NCBI RefSeq assembly: GCF_010095445.2
Contig: NZ_WFGV02000042.1
Coordinates: 1 to 54,268, forward strand
Reading direction: 5' to 3'
Length of the DNA: 54,268 bases
From: Pseudomonas sp. TNT3
Lineage (GTDB): Bacteria > Pseudomonadota > Gammaproteobacteria > Pseudomonadales > Pseudomonadaceae
The translations under genes were made by a program, and so were the position numbers. Shown piece after piece: positions 34,407 to 43,235 of this stretch (its first letter is position 1; each line of letters begins with the position of its first letter). The notes below the pieces were generated by a model that saw only the letters and a list, made by a program, of their open reading frames with translations, was not told where the DNA came from and made no database searches.

Positions 34407-35419
34407 CAAACGACTCCAAGTTGCTCAAGCACATCCGCCAAGGGATGGTTATCGGCGAGTATTAATGCAAGATCGAGCTCGTACTGCGCTCGGCGAATGG
34501 CTGTTGGGATGCCGAAAGGAGTCAGCCTCGGAAACTCCCCATCAACGAGATGCACCCTTAACTCGCTGAGCGAAAAGCGACGACTGTAGTTCTCTGCCTG
34601 CATGTCCAGATACCCCGCCTGATGAAGTGCCTGCTCGAAAAGCCTGGTCGCTGCGGGATCAGGCTCCAGCAGACAGCGCAAATCCGCTACAGACTCGGGA
34701 AGTGACATTCCAGAGTCCGTCGATCCGAAGCGAAGTGCTGCAAGGAAGAGTGGGGGACATTGGGATTCGTCGAGTTGATCCAGGGAGGCGATCCTCACCG
34801 GAAAGCCTTCCGTTGCCATTGTGGACTTGACCTCTATCGCCCCCGTACCAATTTGAAAGTCATGAAGCCCGTCGAGTGGCCCTTTCCACCCTTGTACAGC
34901 CGAGAAAAGCAGCACGCCTTCATCAAGCAGTTTACGCAGCAGACAGAGCTCACCCACAAGCCCCAATTCGGCTTCGGGCCCCAGCCCTTCCCGTCCTTTT
35001 CGCATAAATTCCTGCCACCCGCGCACTCTTCCAAGCAGTCGCTGATACACAAGTTCTTCGGTACAGCCATTGGCGGACTCCAGTAGTCCGCATACATCAG
35101 AGACAACAGCTGCAAACAGCTCCAGGCTACCTTCAGGTTGACGGACGATTGCAAGCCAATGGTAATCACCTGCGGCCTCCCCCAGCCCGACCCTTTCAAT
35201 GCGAAATCCCTGCCCCTGAGGCAACTGTGAGGTCGGCGCCATCCTGCAGTTCGCAAAACCGACCAGAACAGCCTCCTCATTGCCCGGCGCATGCCTAGCT
35301 GCCTTGATCCTGATTGTTGCTCTCTGAAACAGATCAATCGACCGCCATCCCGGAGCCGACGCGTTGCCGGGGAGGGCCCGCCAGATACCAAGCAACTCGG
35401 AACTACTCACTGCCGCCAT
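34406..35419 (-). CDS. PD-(D/E)XK nuclease-like protein (DUF4420 type)
   Basis: This 337-residue protein has the pattern of a PD-(D/E)XK restriction fold of the DUF4420 family. A Glu in GLVGELCLL (157) is followed by Asp 187 in LHDFQIG and by Glu 196 and Lys 198 in AIEVKST. These residues would bind a metal ion and cut DNA. Its ATG overlaps the stop of the Z1 gene by one base (TAATG), so the start at 35419 is preferred over one six codons earlier. It is probably the cutting subunit of the cassette, working with the Z1 and MutL-like ATPases. Confidence 0.87.
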   Translation of the reverse strand: MAAVSSSELLGIWRALPGNASAPGWRSIDLFQRATIRIKAARHAPGNEEAVLVGFANCRMAPTSQLPQGQGFRIERVGLGEAAGDYHWLAIVRQPEGSLELFAAVVSDVCGLLESANGCTEELVYQRLLGRVRGWQEFMRKGREGLGPEAELGLVGELCLLRKLLDEGVLLFSAVQGWKGPLDGLHDFQIGTGAIEVKSTMATEGFPVRIASLDQLDESQCPPLFLAALRFGSTDSGMSLPESVADLRCLLEPDPAATRLFEQALHQAGYLDMQAENYSRRFSLSELRVHLVDGEFPRLTPFGIPTAIRRAQYELDLALILADNHPLADVLEQLGVV

Positions 35420-38238
35420 TACTGTTGCTGCTCCCACATGAGGTTAGTGACGACATAGGGCACAGATTTACCCGCATTGCTGGATGGAAAGCTGATTGCA
35501 AATGCGACGACAGGCAGATCAACTCCCGAGACTTTAGAGTCCTCTGGGTCAAGAAGGTACATAAGCAAAAGCCCTCTTTCGGGATGCGGTGCTACTTGAC
35601 CACGTCCCTGACCACGAACACGTCTGATATAAGGTCCGCTTGGCATCTCGGGCAACTCCTTGCCTCTGGAACGGCCGGGGTCGGGCTTCCAGTCCGTCCG
35701 AGTCCACTCAAGAGCGGCATTCCACGACGACTCATCAAGGTCCAGGGCTTCATCCTTAGGAGAAAGCAGACGACCGATCGAGTACTTGTGGTCAGCCTCC
35801 TGAGACCTGTTTATTCGCTGCATTCGCTTTACCGCAAAGCCTGCAACATCCTCGGTGCCGGCAACCCCCCCCCCGATAACGGCAACTGTCCAAGAGGTAA
35901 GCTCTCCCGACCGGCTCATCTCCTCAATGAAGTTCGCAAGCAGGTCACTTCTCACTTTTCGGGAGTCCGGGTGCGTCTGATACGCCCTCAGAAAGTCGAC
36001 GACGGGCTGTGCCGGAATACCATTCCAGCTAACCCCGCTCCAACTATCGCTCCGACCGTTTCGGCTCTGCGGAGAGATCGATGATCCCTTGCCCATGGTA
36101 CTTACAAGAGAGTTGAAAGCCGCGATATTCTGTTCGAGCTGGGTGGCGTCCTTGAAGAAGCTGACCGTCTCGACAATGTCCCCACTGAAAGACAGATACA
36201 GTGTTTTGGCGGTCCTCATTTTCAGGGGTGAGGTCACCATCAACACCGGGTGAGAGACGACCTTGAGGCCATACTGACGTGGTGTCAGCCCGCTATCTCT
36301 CATGAAGTCGAATTCGGCTCTCAACTCTTCCGCTGCGTCGGCAATGTGCTCGAACCATTCAACCAGATCCGGCGTGGTGTAGAGGCGACATAAGTCCAAG
36401 TAACCTGGCCGATAGCCGAACCACCGTCCCATCTGCATCAACGTGTCGTACATTTTGGAAGCCCGAAGAAAATAGCTAACACACAGGCCTTCAAGCGTAA
36501 GTCCTCGGGCCAGCTTGTCTCCTCCAATTGCAATGACCTTCAGCCCAGTGGCGCTGTCTACATAGTCCAGCGCATCCTTTGCAGTACCATTGATCATGCG
36601 CACATCGATCTGCTCAAGCAGATCAGGTAACGCTCGCTCTATCTCGAGCCAATCGTCAGCTTTGCACCGAGAGCCCTCTCCCTCCTGCTTTTCAATTTCG
36701 TGGCTTGTCGTCCGGATGTCTCTGTCCCACAGACTGCAGAGTTCAGCCAGAACGCCTTCATGGTCGATGCGCCTCCTGAGCCGCTGCTTCAACTGCATGA
36801 TGTAACTGCGAACTTGCCCGTGTACATGCTGCTGAACCAGGTTGAATCGCGTGACGTGTACTAGCATCGAGCTGTGTTCGCCCCCCTGCCCCCGCAGTTG
36901 ACGAATGGTGCATGCCAGTACGAATGCCTGTATTGCCTCGACCAGCGAAGGAGGCATGACGTCGGAAGGCACATAACTGCTTTTGTGGCCGACAGGCATC
37001 CAGCCGCCCTTTCCGTCAGTGGAGCAGTGATCCGTGACTGGACGAACCAGATCGAGAGTGCCGATGCGTCCATTCTCCCCCGCCAGTCCGAACACCCTTG
37101 ACGGGCCGATATAGCTGGATGGCGCGGACAGATTGGTGATGAATGCTGCCGGGAACAGATCGGGCCCTTCCTTTACCGTCTCTCCCTGCTCGTGGATATA
37201 GATGTTTGCAAACGGAGTGGCCGTATAACCGATATAGGCCTTTCTCGAGAAGGAGTGCAGTATCTGGCGAATCAGGCTGTTAATAGCCGTGGGTTCATGT
37301 TCGAGATCAGGCTGTCCGTTTTCGTCTACAACCTTCTCACCGGTATCCACCGATGCATGATCCGCTTCGTCATCAACGATCAGCAGAGGGAGATGGGTTA
37401 CCAGTGGGCGACCGGTTTCCGGATCCGTCGTTTCTGCAACATGCTTGTGAATCCATTTCAGCAGACGCTGCAGAACCGTCTTGTTCTTCTTGACGACGAA
37501 CAGCCACGGTTTCTGTTCCGGCGAGACACCAAGATTTCTCACAAACTTGGTGTTGAAGTCCCCAGTCTCGGTCCTGTTGGTAACGTACTGGGGACGCAAC
37601 GCAGGAGAGGGGTCGATTTTTCCAACTCCGATGGCTACGTTTCCCTCTCCCTCTATGGGGCTGGTTTCATAGCCAAGAAACCCCTCATCCAGTCGCATCT
37701 GAGTCTGGGAGCGCAGGTTGTTGTGAAGCCCTGCCAGCACGATTATGATTTTGTATCCAGCATCCGCCGCCTTGCAGATAAGCCCCGTATAGTTCCCGGT
37801 CTTGCCGGACTGCACGTGGCCGACAACCATGCCTCGACGATCCCAGGGGCCTTCACGCCCAGGATCCTCCAGCATAGAAAGAACATTGTCGGTGGTTTCA
37901 TCGAGTGCTTCCACAGCACTCCATGGCAGCTTCTTTTCCTGCCACTCTCTGTACCGGCGCCAGTAACGCCACTCCTTCTTGACCTCGCTGGTCAGCCAGG
38001 GGACATGCCCGGCCATGTCGACAAGAGAGGAGTCCTTGCCAACCCAGATACTGAACCTTCTTATGAGCTCATCAGTGACGGCCTCGCGATCCAACCCCTC
38101 GGCCTTGTTCGGCATGATCTTAAGCACCATGTCGATTTTTTGCGAAATGAGTGCAGGGGTAATCGCCAACTTGCCCTGCTCGTCCACAATCATCTCTTGG
38201 ACAAACTTAACCACACTCCATTTGTTGTCTTCGGACAT
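35419..38238 (-). CDS. Z1-domain superfamily II ATPase
   Basis: This 939-residue P-loop protein has a Walker A motif GHVQSGKT at 140-147 and a DEAD-like Walker B DDEADH at 289-294. The Z1 domain, near residues 400-650, includes the KVIAIGGDKLARGLTLEGL and MQMGRWFGYRPGYLDLCR blocks that resemble the last helicase motifs. It probably moves or remodels DNA using ATP. AAGGAG eight bases before the ATG sets the start at 38238. A run of ten G in frame at codons 789-792 (35865-35874 on the plus strand as C10) could make expression of the C-terminal 150 residues variable. Confidence 0.9.
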   Translation of the reverse strand: MSEDNKWSVVKFVQEMIVDEQGKLAITPALISQKIDMVLKIMPNKAEGLDREAVTDELIRRFSIWVGKDSSLVDMAGHVPWLTSEVKKEWRYWRRYREWQEKKLPWSAVEALDETTDNVLSMLEDPGREGPWDRRGMVVGHVQSGKTGNYTGLICKAADAGYKIIIVLAGLHNNLRSQTQMRLDEGFLGYETSPIEGEGNVAIGVGKIDPSPALRPQYVTNRTETGDFNTKFVRNLGVSPEQKPWLFVVKKNKTVLQRLLKWIHKHVAETTDPETGRPLVTHLPLLIVDDEADHASVDTGEKVVDENGQPDLEHEPTAINSLIRQILHSFSRKAYIGYTATPFANIYIHEQGETVKEGPDLFPAAFITNLSAPSSYIGPSRVFGLAGENGRIGTLDLVRPVTDHCSTDGKGGWMPVGHKSSYVPSDVMPPSLVEAIQAFVLACTIRQLRGQGGEHSSMLVHVTRFNLVQQHVHGQVRSYIMQLKQRLRRRIDHEGVLAELCSLWDRDIRTTSHEIEKQEGEGSRCKADDWLEIERALPDLLEQIDVRMINGTAKDALDYVDSATGLKVIAIGGDKLARGLTLEGLCVSYFLRASKMYDTLMQMGRWFGYRPGYLDLCRLYTTPDLVEWFEHIADAAEELRAEFDFMRDSGLTPRQYGLKVVSHPVLMVTSPLKMRTAKTLYLSFSGDIVETVSFFKDATQLEQNIAAFNSLVSTMGKGSSISPQSRNGRSDSWSGVSWNGIPAQPVVDFLRAYQTHPDSRKVRSDLLANFIEEMSRSGELTSWTVAVIGGGVAGTEDVAGFAVKRMQRINRSQEADHKYSIGRLLSPKDEALDLDESSWNAALEWTRTDWKPDPGRSRGKELPEMPSGPYIRRVRGQGRGQVAPHPERGLLLMYLLDPEDSKVSGVDLPVVAFAISFPSSNAGKSVPYVVTNLMWEQQQ
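35865..35874 (-). repeat. Ten-base poly-G tract inside the Z1 gene
   Basis: An uninterrupted C10 on the plus strand encodes three Gly and the first base of Val in the Z1 protein. In this copy the reading frame is open. It is a candidate slippage site. Confidence 0.9.
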
Positions 38239-38251
38239 TCGTCGCAGCTCC

Positions 38252-39745
38252 TTAAAAATTGTCGGGCAGGGCATCCACCAATGAAGGAAAAGCATGGAAA
38301 GGCTCCGTTGTCCGAAGCTGCTCCCTGGCAGAAGAAGCGGAATATCCTTTCTTCTCGATCATACTGCGGTACATGACCATCAAGACCTCATTGACCTCAC
38401 TCGACGGGGTCTTCTCAAAGCCTGTGCAGGGCGTATCCCTGTTTTCCGCCGTATCGATCCATATCCTCTGAACAGGGACCGTTTCCTCTATGACCCGCAA
38501 CATCGCTCTGATCTGCGGAAGCAGCCCTCCCGCATCATCTAGTACGTCTCGTATCGCGGGGTGGTCACTGTCTATCCGGTATCGTATTCCACTGGTGAGG
38601 CGCTCGACCTTCCAGGCTTCGGCAACCTGTTTATTTCCAAGCAAAGTGGGCCGGCCTCTGTGGGCGAAGGCTCGGCGCGCACGTCCACGCGTAGCTTCGG
38701 CAAGACGCGTCAGCCAGTCTCGAAGATAGACAGGGGGTCTAGCTGTGGACTTGCGGATGTCGATCTTCCAATCGGCGTCTGCAGAGTTGGGTATATCCAG
38801 ACGAATTCTTGCCAACCGGTGAGCTTCGTCCTTTGTCCAAGACCTACCGGTCCCCAGACCCAGCCAACTGCCTGCAACGAGAAGGCGCTCGTTGCGGTAA
38901 ACATAAAATCCCTGCTGGGCCGTCCAGCCTTCAGGGCCACCCAGCACTTCAAAATCCTCGCCAGAGAGCATGTCCTTGTGCGGCAAAACATGGCATTCGG
39001 CTTCAATCCCCTTGAGTGTCGGGTGCTTGAATACGGGAGGGTTGTAGGGTTTTCCCGGATGGTCCGTCATGAAGGGATCCCAGGGTTTTACCGGCTGTCC
39101 GTTGAGCAGAATTCTGAGACGTGGTCGGGTTCCTTCTAGATACCTGTGGAACACCATTCCAAGATGCTGCTCGACCTTGTCGGCCAAGTTCAAAAAGTCC
39201 TGAACAGTACTTCCCGGAGTAACGATCCGATCCAGCTCCTCCCACAGGACCAGAGTCCCGCGACCGGCTTCAGAAAGCGGCTCTACATACCCTTCGGAGC
39301 CGGGATGGGGCCCCTCCAGCAGATGCCAGCCGCCATCGGAGCTGTTTGCAAGATAGTCAAGGTCCCAGCGCAGAGCTTGCATGCCATCCGCGCCAATAGT
39401 CGCCACGGTTAGTCTGCGGCACTGTGAAAAAGACGCCGTCTTGAGGCCCAGCCCAAAGCGACCAAGATCGGACGCTGCTCTCTCTTCAAGAGGGTTGCGC
39501 TCACCAAGCCTCATTGCCAGATCAAGTCCGGCAGCCGACATTCCGGCGCCGTTGTCCAAGCAGGTAATTCGACTCTCTGTCTGAGCCCAGACGAACTCGA
39601 CTCTGACTTCCGAGGCGCCCGCTGCAACGCTGTTGTCAATGATGTCAGACAGTGCTGTCTGCGTGTTGTAACCCAGCCCCCGCAAAGCCTCGACCATTGC
39701 ACTGGCCTTGGGCGGAGCATTTCGGCTCTTGAATGTTTGTGACAA
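38252..39745 (-). CDS. MutL/MORC-like GHKL ATPase
   Basis: This 497-residue protein starts with a GHKL ATPase domain: the N-box SDIIDNSVAAGA at 33-44, DNGAGMS at 64-70 and GRFGLGLKTAS at 95-105. It resembles MutL homologues found in restriction-modification loci and related to eukaryotic MORC proteins. These are thought to change shape on ATP binding and couple recognition of foreign or unmodified DNA to cutting. The start is a TTG at 39745, with GGGAG seven bases upstream; no ATG is near. The Z1 gene follows after 13 bases. Confidence 0.9.
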   Translation of the reverse strand: MSQTFKSRNAPPKASAMVEALRGLGYNTQTALSDIIDNSVAAGASEVRVEFVWAQTESRITCLDNGAGMSAAGLDLAMRLGERNPLEERAASDLGRFGLGLKTASFSQCRRLTVATIGADGMQALRWDLDYLANSSDGGWHLLEGPHPGSEGYVEPLSEAGRGTLVLWEELDRIVTPGSTVQDFLNLADKVEQHLGMVFHRYLEGTRPRLRILLNGQPVKPWDPFMTDHPGKPYNPPVFKHPTLKGIEAECHVLPHKDMLSGEDFEVLGGPEGWTAQQGFYVYRNERLLVAGSWLGLGTGRSWTKDEAHRLARIRLDIPNSADADWKIDIRKSTARPPVYLRDWLTRLAEATRGRARRAFAHRGRPTLLGNKQVAEAWKVERLTSGIRYRIDSDHPAIRDVLDDAGGLLPQIRAMLRVIEETVPVQRIWIDTAENRDTPCTGFEKTPSSEVNEVLMVMYRSMIEKKGYSASSAREQLRTTEPFHAFPSLVDALPDNF

Positions 39746-39778
39746 AATAACGCTCCCTGTCGTGCCTGCGGTGGTGGG

Positions 39779-41386
39779 TTAAAATCTACTTCGCGTTTTT
39801 CCGCTTCGAACGATCCGGGCAACAACATCTGCAATCTGCCGAGCCAAAAGCGGCGGAACCGCATTACCCACTTGATGGAACTGTTGTGTTCTATTGCCCA
39901 AGAAAAAGTAGTTGTCGGGGAAAGTCTGCAGTCTTGCAGCCTCGCGAACAGTCAGACTTCGGCACTGCCTAGGGTCGTAATGAATAAAATAGTGACCATC
40001 CTTAGCAATGTGGCTAGTTATTGTCGTGGAAGGAATACCTGCTCTCTGGACACGAAAACGGTCACTAAACTTTCCGCTTGTCCAGTTCTTGTGATCCGGC
40101 GCCAGCCCGGGAAGGTTGAAGTTCTGGTGCCCCTTGGGCGAGTTCCTGTACGTCTCGGCAAAAGCGGCAGCGTAAACATACCTGCGCAGATCGGAGCTCA
40201 TGTGCCCCCTAGCCTCGTGATTAAGCCAGTACTTCAGTCTCGGGTCATGCAGCCAGCTATCGAGAAGGGTTCCCGTCACTCCATTACGGGCGTTTTTTTT
40301 CAGTACCCGCAGCCCGCCAGCGTTCAAGTCGCGACCGTCATAACTGCTGGCAAGAATGCCAAGCCTGGTTGCCAGCGCAAGTCTTTCAGGTGTCTCACTC
40401 ACTAGCTGAAGGCACTCATGATTCAGTTCCTTCAAATGCTGGCGCACTATGTCCGCCCACGCATCGGGAGAGTCTTTCAGCTTGGTAAGGGTGCTGCGCA
40501 ACGGCGGCAGACAACCAATTATCTGATCTATTGTTGGCCCCGAAACAGGGGACAGCTTGTGATCGCCAAGTGCATCTAGGTACTCTTCCGAAACCCCGAG
40601 AAGTATCACTCGATGCCTGGCCTGGGGAACGCCGTACTCCTCGGCCCGAATGATGTAGTTGCTTGGTTCGATGCTGTCCGGATCTGCTCCACTTTCGTAG
40701 ACGTCATCGGCGACGAGAGAACAGATTCTGTACTTAGGACCATTATCGCTTTCTCCAAACGCCGCATCCGGGTCTGCAAGGTCTCGCAAAATCTGAGGGA
40801 ACATCGGCTCGCCAGCGACCTGTGATGAAAGAATGCCTTTCACGTTTTCCATCACGAAAACTGCAGGCCTCTTTTTCTGAATGATTCTCAGGTACTCGCG
40901 ATAGAGGAAATGTCTGTGATCATTTTCTGCACGATAATCCACCTTCCCACGATTTCTGGCTCGACCTACTATTGAATAGGCTTGGCATGGAGGTCCCCCA
41001 ATGAGAACCCATGGCCTAGTTTCATCGAGACGGCTTGCCAGCATTTTGTCGAGTCCGGTGTTGCCCGCTTCGGTACCCAGCTCCAGCAACTGTGCTTCGT
41101 TGTCGGCATGTCTCCAAGCCTCAAGACTCTTGGCCGTATAGGGCTCAGGAACATCTGCCGTTTCACAAAAGTTATAGTAATCCTCGAGGGCTTCGGGTTG
41201 TTCACTCTTCAGCAGACGATAGAAGGCCCTGAGCCGGAGAGTGGAACGCGCGGAAACCTCCATTTCGGCCGATACCTTGATCTCGAAGGTGTCACCGTTA
41301 ATGTCCGAATGAGAGGAAAAGCCCTCCCCTAGACCTCCGGGGCCAGCAAAGAGATCTACAACCTGAATGGGATAGGTACGACTCAT
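39779..41386 (-). CDS. C5-cytosine DNA methyltransferase
   Basis: This 535-residue enzyme would methylate carbon 5 of a cytosine in a specific site. Motif I is DLFAGPGGLGEGF (11-23), the catalytic motif IV is GGPPCQAYS (Cys 134), motif VI is ENVKG, motif VIII QARHRVILLG and motif X QVGNAVPPLLARQIA near the end. The long stretch between motifs VIII and IX would choose the target sequence, which cannot be predicted. In the cassette it probably marks self DNA. It is 29 bases from the divergent vsr gene and 33 bases before the ATPase gene. Confidence 0.95.
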   Translation of the reverse strand: MSRTYPIQVVDLFAGPGGLGEGFSSHSDINGDTFEIKVSAEMEVSARSTLRLRAFYRLLKSEQPEALEDYYNFCETADVPEPYTAKSLEAWRHADNEAQLLELGTEAGNTGLDKMLASRLDETRPWVLIGGPPCQAYSIVGRARNRGKVDYRAENDHRHFLYREYLRIIQKKRPAVFVMENVKGILSSQVAGEPMFPQILRDLADPDAAFGESDNGPKYRICSLVADDVYESGADPDSIEPSNYIIRAEEYGVPQARHRVILLGVSEEYLDALGDHKLSPVSGPTIDQIIGCLPPLRSTLTKLKDSPDAWADIVRQHLKELNHECLQLVSETPERLALATRLGILASSYDGRDLNAGGLRVLKKNARNGVTGTLLDSWLHDPRLKYWLNHEARGHMSSDLRRYVYAAAFAETYRNSPKGHQNFNLPGLAPDHKNWTSGKFSDRFRVQRAGIPSTTITSHIAKDGHYFIHYDPRQCRSLTVREAARLQTFPDNYFFLGNRTQQFHQVGNAVPPLLARQIADVVARIVRSGKTRSRF

Positions 41387-41415
41387 GAAACCACGCTATT
41401 TTGAGAAAGTACGAA

Positions 41416-41829
41416 ATGGATGTAGTTGACCGCGTCACGAGATCCCGAATGATGTCCGGAATCAGGGGAAAGGACACCAAACCGGAACTGGCTGTCAGGC
41501 GATTTCTGCATGCACATGGTTACCGCTTCCGACTTCATCGCAGGGACCTGCCAGGAAAACCGGACATTGTACTGCCTCGACTGAAAGTCTGCATTTTTGT
41601 GCACGGGTGTTTTTGGCATCGCCATACCGGCTGCAAGTACGCAGTTTTGCCCAAAACACGCGTCGATTTCTGGACAGAAAAACTAGAATCTAATGTGGAT
41701 AGAGATCGCAAGGTGATGCATGAGCTGCGCAGCAACGGATGGTGCGTTTTTACAGTATGGGAATGTGAGCTCAAAAATCCCGAAGAGGCATTGCGCGCAC
41801 TGCTCGAACGCCTGAAGACTCTGGAGTAG
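41416..41829 (+). CDS. vsr: Very short patch repair endonuclease
   Basis: This 137-residue Vsr nicks beside T:G mismatches made when 5-methylcytosine deaminates in a methyltransferase's site. The family start VDRVTRSRMMSGIRGKDTKP is complete, with the catalytic Asp in PGKPDIVLP (Asp 50), then VHGCFWHRHTGC with active-site His and zinc ligands, and a later WECELKNP. It pairs logically with the neighbouring C5-methyltransferase, from which it diverges. I choose the ATG at 41416, six bases after GAGAAAG; a TTG at 41401 is possible. It is the only plus-strand gene in the cassette. Confidence 0.93.
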   Translation: MDVVDRVTRSRMMSGIRGKDTKPELAVRRFLHAHGYRFRLHRRDLPGKPDIVLPRLKVCIFVHGCFWHRHTGCKYAVLPKTRVDFWTEKLESNVDRDRKVMHELRSNGWCVFTVWECELKNPEEALRALLERLKTLE

Positions 41830-41860
41830 CCGCACTCGAGGGCAACGGAGATTAACGCCC

Positions 41861-42910
41861 TCACAAGGCCTCATCCAAAACGAGCAATACGCCTGCAACC
41901 CACGGATGGCACACCCAGCCACCTGATTGGTTTTTTTTCAGATAGTGGTTCAGAGATCCCGATAGAATTTTATTGATATCCGTCACGTGATACCCCAACA
42001 CGAGTTCCGCGTGAGCAGCTCGATCTCCCGGATTGTCTGCAAAGTATCGCAGGAGACCTAGGGCTACCGTGCCGAGCTTGGCGGTGCGCTCTACAAGCAC
42101 CCTCTCTTCAGGCGATCTTGTACTTGCAGGCGGAGGAAGGATGGACTCTTCATTCCAAAGAGTGCTGTCAAAAGGCCCAACTAAACTTGGAATAACTGTG
42201 CCTTTTTCCAGAGAGCGGTAGGTGCCGATAGCTCCCTGAATTTGGCCCGCAACGGCCCTCAGGTCCATATCGTCTATTTCCGGAATCTGTATCTCATCTG
42301 TTGCCGTCCAGTCCCAATCCTGCAGACTTTCATCTTCGGCAATTGAATCAACTTCTATATCTGGCTCAGAGGTACCAGACGCATGGTCTGAATTCACTGA
42401 ACATGCAACAGCGCTTGATATTTCGCTGCAAAGTAATTGGGTCTGCAGCTGCCTGCTTAAACTTATGGAGTCGTATTTCTCGCACAGGAAATCCACTAGC
42501 AGCTCACGTGCGTCCTGCTCTAGCCCCACGAACGCAAGGGAAGAAACTGCGCGCACAACCCCATCAGGCAGGTTATCTTTGAAAAGCGCGCGAAGAAGCT
42601 CAGAGCACTCCTCTCTTCGCGCTGGAAGGGACTTTGGCACCAGATGTGCGACAAGCAATCCCCACTCAGCCCTATCGAGGCGCTGATCGTGACCTGAGAT
42701 GTCAATCTCGTTTTCGACGTGAATGCAACCGTCCTCTACTGGCCACAGCCGCTCTCTGTAGATAACGGCAAGCTGCCGCCCATCGATCTGAAGAGGGCCT
42801 GTAATGCGGTCAACTTCCTGCCCGCTAGACATCACCCTTACCGTCACTTCCATATCCCTATCGCCTAATCGATAAGTTAGCAACGCCCGGCATCCGAATG
42901 CTGGCCGCAT
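41861..42910 (-). CDS. Uncharacterised defence-cassette protein
   Basis: I do not recognise this 349-residue protein. An N-terminal beta-rich part (about 1-70) is followed by a helical part (about 75-165) and a very acidic linker (EVDSIAEDESLQDWDW and on to IPEIDDMD, about 207-240). The end looks like a winged helix (LGYHVTDINKILSGSLNHYL). The start may be 42910 or the ATG at 42853 (MEVTVRVM). It leads the cassette on the minus strand and its end faces vsr. A run of eight A codes for the Lys-Lys-Asn near its end. It could be a sensor, DNA-binding specificity or regulatory subunit; none is proven. Confidence 0.75.
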   Translation of the reverse strand: MRPAFGCRALLTYRLGDRDMEVTVRVMSSGQEVDRITGPLQIDGRQLAVIYRERLWPVEDGCIHVENEIDISGHDQRLDRAEWGLLVAHLVPKSLPARREECSELLRALFKDNLPDGVVRAVSSLAFVGLEQDARELLVDFLCEKYDSISLSRQLQTQLLCSEISSAVACSVNSDHASGTSEPDIEVDSIAEDESLQDWDWTATDEIQIPEIDDMDLRAVAGQIQGAIGTYRSLEKGTVIPSLVGPFDSTLWNEESILPPPASTRSPEERVLVERTAKLGTVALGLLRYFADNPGDRAAHAELVLGYHVTDINKILSGSLNHYLKKNQSGGWVCHPWVAGVLLVLDEAL

Positions 42911-42969
42911 GCCGCATCATGCCTAGAAAGAATGCTATTTCCAAGAAGAGTTGATTCCGGCCGGGGCTG

Positions 42970-42988
42970 AAAAAAGCCCTCACGGGCT
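42970..42988 (-). terminator. Minus-strand intrinsic terminator upstream of the cassette
   Basis: On the minus strand AGCCC, loop GTGA, GGGCT and T6. There is no minus-strand gene to its right. It may insulate the cassette, be an attenuator in its leader, or be left from a former neighbour. The 324-base gap 42911-43235 holds nothing else I can support. Confidence 0.7.
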
Positions 42989-43235
42989 CGAACATGAGAT
43001 CTGCAAGCGCGCGTGGGAGAGTTCAGCGAAAACGATACGGCGTTGTATGCCCACCTGGCATCTCCATTCGGCAGGTATGGGAGATTGCCTCGCCACGATG
43101 AGATCGGCTTTCGTCTCGTACTAAAAGCGCTTCATCAAGTAGAATTACTGCGTAAAAAACCCTTGCCACACAGGAACAATGTTCCCAATATTACTCACGG
43201 CAACGCAGCACCCTAAAGTGACGGAGCAGGATGAC

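Noticed and set aside
37192..38376. A 394-codon plus-strand frame opposite the Z1 gene
   Set aside because: It overlaps the Walker A and B regions of the Z1 gene, has no ribosome site or known motif, and reads as antisense.
43013..43216. A 67-codon frame before the gene at 43236
   Set aside because: It starts with GTG without a ribosome site, overlaps the next gene's upstream region and has no recognisable features.
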